Shown piece after piece: positions 13,966 to 17,430 of a DNA stretch of 17,430 bases. The notes below the pieces were generated by a model that had not been told where the DNA came from, ran no database searches, and worked only from the letters and a program-made list of their open reading frames with translations. The translations under genes were made by a program, and so were the position numbers. The stretch spans positions 1 to 17,430 of the forward strand of contig JAIBHM010000014.1 of NCBI GenBank assembly GCA_020028535.1. Direction: 5' to 3'. Position 1 is the first letter of the stretch. Each line of letters opens with the position of its first letter. This DNA comes from Armatimonadota bacterium (GTDB lineage Bacteria > Sysuimicrobiota > Sysuimicrobiia > Sysuimicrobiales > Kaftiobacteriaceae).

Positions 13966-14868
13966 CTACGTGCGCTGATGTACCCGCGCCAGGCGTGTGG
14001 GGGCCCTTCGCTGTACGAGCCATAAACCGAACAGGACAAGAATGCTGCCGAGCACCGAGACGAGCGTCATCCGCTCGTCCAACAGGATCACAGATGAGAC
14101 CACGCCGATGATCGGGACCAGGAACGCAAACGCGCTTGCGGGTCCGGCGCCGATGCGCTTGACGCCCTCAACGAAGAAGACAAACGCGAACACGGTGCCG
14201 AAGGACGCGAGGTAGAGCAGGCCGATCCACGACACCGCAGGCGCAGCAGCCAGCGCTTCCCATCCTCGTTCGACGATAGCAAACGGCAGCAGCATGAGCG
14301 TGCCGGCGACGTTGCCGTACAGGGTGGCAGAGACGGACGTGAAACGCTTCGTCGCCGACCTGCCCGCGACCGCGTAAATCCCCCAGCACAGCGCGCCCAG
14401 CACAAAGAACACATCTCCAAGGAGCCGGTTCGACGACTGCGCGCCGCTTGGGCTCATGACCAGATACAGTCCGGCGAACGCGGTGACAAAGCCGGCGATC
14501 GCCCAGGTGCTCGCGCGCTCGCGCAGGATGAGCCAGGCCACGATCGCGGTAAACACCGGGGCGAACCCGGGGACGATGATCGCCCCGTCGCTGGCGGGAG
14601 CGAGTTTGAGACCGTACAGGAACAAGACGTTGTAGATCGCGACCGCCGTCGCGCCCAGGGTGAGGATGATCGGGAGGTCGCGGGGGGTGATGCGACGGGC
14701 GGCCTGCCCCTGCAGCCGCGCCCACCCCCACAGGAGCAGCGAAGCGATGATGAAGCGCGTGGCCGCGACGGTCATGGGCGGGATGGCGTCCACGGCCACA
14801 CGGCCGGCGACCCACGTGCCTCCGAAGCACAGCGCAGAGAGTGTGAGGATGACGTACGCGTTCTTCAG
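13966..14868 (-). CDS. EamA/DMT-family transporter (apparent CTG start)
   Basis: A drug/metabolite transporter of about 300 residues with two EamA repeats and about ten membrane helices. Family features include the ASDGAIIVPGFAPVFTAI segment of repeat 1 and FAFLVPIIGVVSSVILLDER near the end of repeat 2. The first conventional start, GTG 14799, would remove helix 1. The frame stays open upstream and encodes a proper first helix (AYVILTLSALCFGGTWVAGR). No ATG, GTG or TTG is available there, but CTG at 14868 overlaps the stop of the upstream hydrolase gene as CTGA. That codon restores the usual length, so it is taken as the start; a sequence error is the alternative. Substrates of this family (amino acids, nucleotides, drugs) cannot be predicted. 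The adenylate cyclase gene follows by 36 bases. Confidence 0.87.
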   Translation of the reverse strand: MKNAYVILTLSALCFGGTWVAGRVAVDAIPPMTVAATRFIIASLLLWGWARLQGQAARRITPRDLPIILTLGATAVAIYNVLFLYGLKLAPASDGAIIVPGFAPVFTAIVAWLILRERASTWAIAGFVTAFAGLYLVMSPSGAQSSNRLLGDVFFVLGALCWGIYAVAGRSATKRFTSVSATLYGNVAGTLMLLPFAIVERGWEALAAAPAVSWIGLLYLASFGTVFAFVFFVEGVKRIGAGPASAFAFLVPIIGVVSSVILLDERMTLVSVLGSILVLFGLWLVQRRAPTRLARVHQRT

Positions 14869-15620
14869 CGGTAGTCCATCACCGTGATCTGCGTGGCGGC
14901 CGTCAGCGCCGCCCTCGAGAACGTTAGGGTCGAACCACTCCGGCGGACGTTGGTCTTCCCTGTGAGAAACGCCTGCTCGTCACGTCCCGGCCATTCCGCG
15001 GGCATTGCCGCTGTCTTAAAGTGCATCGGGATGACGACCGCGGCGCCGATCTGATCCGCGATGCGCTGGGCATCCGCGCCGCCAATGGTGAACGGGCCGT
15101 CGCCGACTGGGATCATCAGGACATCGATCCTGCCCAGCGCGCGCAGCTGCCCATCGGTGAGCGCGACTTGGCCCAGGTCGCCGAGGTGGGCAAATCTCAC
15201 GCCATTCGCCTCAACGACGAAGAGCGTATTGAATCCCCGGCCGGTCGTGCCGCCCTCGTTGTCGTGGAAGGCCGCGACGCTGTAGACCAACGCGTCCCCG
15301 ATCCGCTCGCGGATAGGATTCCACCCGGGCGGGTTTGTGGTGAGACCTCGAAAGACTTTCGGTCCCCCGCGCACCAGGCCGACGTTGTTGTGGTCTCGAT
15401 GCTCGTGGGTGACGAAGACGGCGTCGGCTTCGACCGTGGGTAGAGGGTAGCCGATTTCCCCGTAGGGGTCGATGGCAATCCGGGTCCCGCCGCCTGTCGT
15501 GATCAGGAAGAACGCCTGCCCAAACCAACGCAGGCTGACGGAATCGGACGCCGCGAAGCCGACGTTCGCCGTCACCGCGAGCAGGAGCATGCAGAACACG
15601 ACTACCACGCGTGATATCAT
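14865..15620 (-). CDS. Exported metallo-beta-lactamase fold hydrolase (UlaG/UPF0173-like)
   Basis: A 251-residue MBL-fold protein with an N-terminal signal peptide (MISR, then VVVVFCMLLLAVTANVGFA, likely cleaved near residue 24). The metal-binding HxHxDH motif is THEHRDH (71-77). Further ligands are H119 (AFHDNEGG), H145/D148 (AHLGDLG) and H200 (PMHFKT). The D51 in IAIDPYGE is also typical of the UlaG-like L-ascorbate-6-phosphate lactonase/UPF0173 group. These are hydrolases with two metal ions. The substrate is unknown and export suggests a periplasmic or extracellular role. AGGAGG lies 5 bases before the ATG. Downstream, its TGA stop overlaps the putative CTG start of the EamA transporter. 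The PdxA gene lies upstream on the same strand with 73 bases between. Confidence 0.88.
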   Translation of the reverse strand: MISRVVVVFCMLLLAVTANVGFAASDSVSLRWFGQAFFLITTGGGTRIAIDPYGEIGYPLPTVEADAVFVTHEHRDHNNVGLVRGGPKVFRGLTTNPPGWNPIRERIGDALVYSVAAFHDNEGGTTGRGFNTLFVVEANGVRFAHLGDLGQVALTDGQLRALGRIDVLMIPVGDGPFTIGGADAQRIADQIGAAVVIPMHFKTAAMPAEWPGRDEQAFLTGKTNVRRSGSTLTFSRAALTAATQITVMDYR

Positions 15621-15639
15621 GCGAGCCTCCTGAGTGTGT

Positions 15640-15659
15640 GCAACCCCTCACGAGGTTGC
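15640..15659. other. Short hairpin between pdxA and the hydrolase gene
   Basis: GCAACC-CCTCACGA-GGTTGC has perfect 6-base arms and lies between the PdxA stop and the hydrolase Shine-Dalgarno sequence. No T-run follows on the minus strand, so it is not a standard intrinsic terminator. It may be a leader hairpin or a processing site. Confidence 0.35.
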
Positions 15660-15693
15660 GGATTTCCCCCCACGGGAACTTCTACGCGATCGT

Positions 15694-16686
15694 CTACGCC
15701 TGGGTCAAACGCGCCGCGATGGATAGGGCCTGGGCCATCGGACGGTGATCGGCCACGCCCTTCCCCGCAATGTCGAAGGCCGTGCCGTGCGAGGGCGTGA
15801 CCATCACAAAAGGATAGCCGACACCGACGCTCACACCCATTTCAAACCCGAGCAGCTTCGTGGCGATTTGCGCCTGATCGTGGTACATGCTGACGACGAC
15901 GTCGTAGCGACCTTCCCGGGCATGGCGGAAGATGTGGTCCGCGGGGATCGGGCCCATCGCGCTGATCCCTTCGGTGATGGCCGCGACGACTGCCGGGGTG
16001 AGGATGCGTTCCTCCTCGTCTCCCAGCAGTCCTCCCTCGCCGGCGTGCGGATTCAGCGCCGCCACGCCGATCCTGAGCTTGTCCGCTCCGGCACTCGAGG
16101 CAACGCGGTGCGCGAGACGGATGGTCCGCAGGACGCGCTCGCGAGTCACCATCGGTGCGACGTCGCGCAGCGCCGCATGCCCCGTGACGCGCGCCACCCA
16201 CAGCAACCGGCCCGACTCGGGTGCGGCCGGATGAGGGATCACGTTCATCTCATCGTAATCCTCCACGCCTGCCAGCCTGGCGCACAGCTCGTACTCGTCG
16301 CGAACAGCATAGCCGCTCTTGATGATCGCCTGCTTGTTGAGCGGGGCGAAGACCAGGCCGTCCACGACATGATCAAGCGCGAGGCGCACCGCGCGTTCCA
16401 TCCAGGTCGCGGCAGCGCGACCGGCGGCGGGACTGAGCTCGCCGATACGCCAGCCGCGGTCACCCGCGGGGAGATCGAGGAACGGGACGCCGCTCACGGT
16501 GATCCGGCCCGGACGTGACGAGGGCTGCGGGGGCAGGTGAACGCCCGTCAACTGCAACGCCTGCTGCCAGACCACGGCGTCTCCGATCACCAGGAACTCG
16601 TCGGCCGGCGGGGTTGCGAGGGCCCTCGCCAGGACCTCCGGCCCGATGCCCGTCGGATCCCCAATGACCACTGCGAGTCTCGCCAT
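15694..16686 (-). CDS. PdxA-family metal-dependent dehydrogenase with altered substrate motif
   Basis: A 330-residue protein homologous to 4-hydroxythreonine-4-phosphate dehydrogenase (PdxA). The N-terminal GDPTGIGPE (9-17), the three metal-binding histidines H170 (TGHAALRDV), H214 (NPHAGEGG) and H269 (SMYHDQAQ) and the late SHGTAFDIAGKG segment are all present, so a metal- and NAD-dependent oxidative decarboxylation is likely. The substrate-binding GHTE found in true PdxA is replaced by R129-D-E-Y132 (YAVRDEYELCARLAG). The enzyme may therefore be a PdxA2-like catabolic dehydrogenase acting on a related phosphorylated or non-phosphorylated hydroxy acid rather than a vitamin B6 enzyme. ATG 16686 has GGAGG just upstream; the open frame continuing further up would run into the divergent MmgE/PrpD gene. 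The 97-base gap between the two starts suggests shared control. Confidence 0.87.
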   Translation of the reverse strand: MARLAVVIGDPTGIGPEVLARALATPPADEFLVIGDAVVWQQALQLTGVHLPPQPSSRPGRITVSGVPFLDLPAGDRGWRIGELSPAAGRAAATWMERAVRLALDHVVDGLVFAPLNKQAIIKSGYAVRDEYELCARLAGVEDYDEMNVIPHPAAPESGRLLWVARVTGHAALRDVAPMVTRERVLRTIRLAHRVASSAGADKLRIGVAALNPHAGEGGLLGDEEERILTPAVVAAITEGISAMGPIPADHIFRHAREGRYDVVVSMYHDQAQIATKLLGFEMGVSVGVGYPFVMVTPSHGTAFDIAGKGVADHRPMAQALSIAARLTQA

Positions 16687-16783
16687 CAGCCTCCACGAGA
16701 ATATTTCGGACGTTGAAGGAGTCGCGAATCCCGAGGAGGCATATTGTATACCAACCCCTCCGATCCCCGCCATCGAGGTGTAC
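16687..16783. promoter_or_regulatory. Divergent control region between pdxA-like and mmgE/prpD-like genes
   Basis: This 97-base gap separates two divergent starts. It contains an AT-rich, partly symmetrical core (ATATTGTATACC, about 16742-16753). On the minus strand this core reads GGTATACAATAT, which resembles a -10 element (TATACA or TACAAT). On the plus strand TATTGT or TGTATA could serve the other gene. No convincing -35 hexamer or operator is seen. GAGGTG (16775-16780) is the ribosome binding site of the plus-strand gene. Confidence 0.4.
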
Positions 16784-17430
16784 ATGGGAGTCACGGACCA
16801 ACTCGCCCGCTTTGCCCTGGAGGGCACGCGCATCCCCGACGACGTCCGGAGCCTCGGCACGAATCACTTGGTCGACGGCATTGCGGTGATGCTGGCCGGG
16901 GCGACTGAGGCGAGCGGACGCTTGGTGCGGGAGCACCTGCGCGAGGTCGGGGGCGAGGCGCAGGCCACGGTGCTCGGGGCCACGCTGCGCGCCCCTCAGC
17001 AGCTTGCCGCCTGGGCCAACGGGACGGCGGGCCACGCGATGGACTACGACGACACGCAGCTGGCCACCGATCCCCAGAGCGTGTACGGGTTGCTCACCCA
17101 CCCCACGGTGCCGGTGCTGGCGGCTGCGCTCGCCGTAGCGGAACGAACAGGCGCCTCGGGCTCAGCGCTCCTCGAAGCCTACATCATCGGAGTTGAGGTC
17201 GCCTGCCGCGTAGCGGACGCCGTCAACCCACGACATTATCGGGATGGCTTCCATTCGACGGCGACGATGGGCGGCTTCGGGGCCGCGGCTGCCGCGGCGC
17301 GCCTGTATGGCTGCGACCTCGACACGACGCTGCGCGCGATCGGCCTCGCCGCCAGTATGAGCGCGGGGCTGCGCGAGAATTTCGGCACGATGACCAAGCC
17401 GTTTCACGCAGGCCGCGCCGCGGAGAACGG
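16784..17430 (+). CDS. MmgE/PrpD family protein (3' end outside window)
   Basis: The first 215 residues of an MmgE/PrpD family protein, read directly from 16784 to the window edge with no stop. Members include 2-methylcitrate dehydratase (PrpD), aconitate-forming enzymes and cis-aconitate decarboxylase; full length is usually about 450-480 residues, so roughly half is here. Diagnostic motifs are GHAMDYDDT (83-91), SALLEAYIIGVEVACRV (127-143), the DGFHSTATMGGFGAAAAAAR stretch (154-173) and TKPFHAGRAAENG (204-216, the last residue incomplete). The ATG follows GAGGTG with a short spacing. The gene is divergent from the PdxA-like gene. No methylcitrate synthase or PrpB gene is visible, so a methylcitrate-cycle role cannot be claimed. 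A catabolic dehydratase or decarboxylase of small organic acids is the safe description. Confidence 0.92.
   Translation, partial: MGVTDQLARFALEGTRIPDDVRSLGTNHLVDGIAVMLAGATEASGRLVREHLREVGGEAQATVLGATLRAPQQLAAWANGTAGHAMDYDDTQLATDPQSVYGLLTHPTVPVLAAALAVAERTGASGSALLEAYIIGVEVACRVADAVNPRHYRDGFHSTATMGGFGAAAAAARLYGCDLDTTLRAIGLAASMSAGLRENFGTMTKPFHAGRAAEN

Noticed and set aside
16687..16860. Longer N-terminus for the PdxA-like protein (start near 16860)
   Set aside because: The extra residues have no family similarity, would overlap the divergent MmgE/PrpD gene, and the 16686 ATG has its own GGAGG and the normal PdxA N-terminus.

Overview
This window is a dense, high-GC bacterial chromosome segment with about 20 protein genes, no RNA genes, no CRISPR array, no insertion sequence, and no intergenic gap longer than about 120 bases. 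Short gaps, overlapping stop/start codons and GTG starts fit a free-living, probably uncultured soil, sediment or subsurface bacterium. The one recognisable operator is a perfect CGAAC-N4-GTTCG box of the LexA type known from Gram-positive and related (Terrabacteria) lineages, not the proteobacterial CTGT-N8-ACAG type. A putative secreted beta-rich (outer-membrane-like) protein hints at a diderm. A GC-rich Terrabacteria-side candidate phylum is therefore plausible, but the sequence does not settle the taxon.

Layout. Plus strand, 44-2213: a carboxymuconolactone decarboxylase family protein; a zinc-ribbon/transmembrane/PEGA protein; and a VapBC toxin-antitoxin pair with its own promoter and a candidate operator. 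Minus strand, 9519 down to 2224: a long co-directional run starting at the LexA-type box. In order it encodes an MrfA-like helicase and MrfB-like exonuclease (the YprA/YprB mitomycin-repair pair of Bacillus), a Phd/YefM antitoxin and a PIN toxin, a CDF metal exporter, a small exported beta-rich protein, a Cas4/RecB-like PD-(D/E)XK nuclease made of two tandem halves, and a 42-residue ribbon-helix-helix protein. Most gaps are under 30 bases and three junctions overlap or nearly touch, so part or all of this run may be one DNA-damage-inducible operon.

Minus strand, 12140 down to 9598: cyclopropane-fatty-acid synthase and an LtrA family membrane protein. Plus strand, 12200-13120: an aldo/keto reductase. 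Minus strand, 16686 down to 13126: a PdxA family dehydrogenase, an exported metallo-beta-lactamase fold hydrolase, an EamA transporter (apparently with a CTG start fused to the upstream stop), and a class III adenylate cyclase with a four-cysteine N-terminus. Plus strand, 16784 to the window end: an MmgE/PrpD family protein, divergent from the PdxA gene and truncated by the window edge.

The most interesting points are the LexA-type box in front of mrfAB together with the long run behind it, the duplicated nuclease whose iron-sulfur ligands seem to have been rearranged, the PdxA homologue lacking the usual GHTE substrate motif, and a small RHH gene that a length-filtered gene caller would miss.
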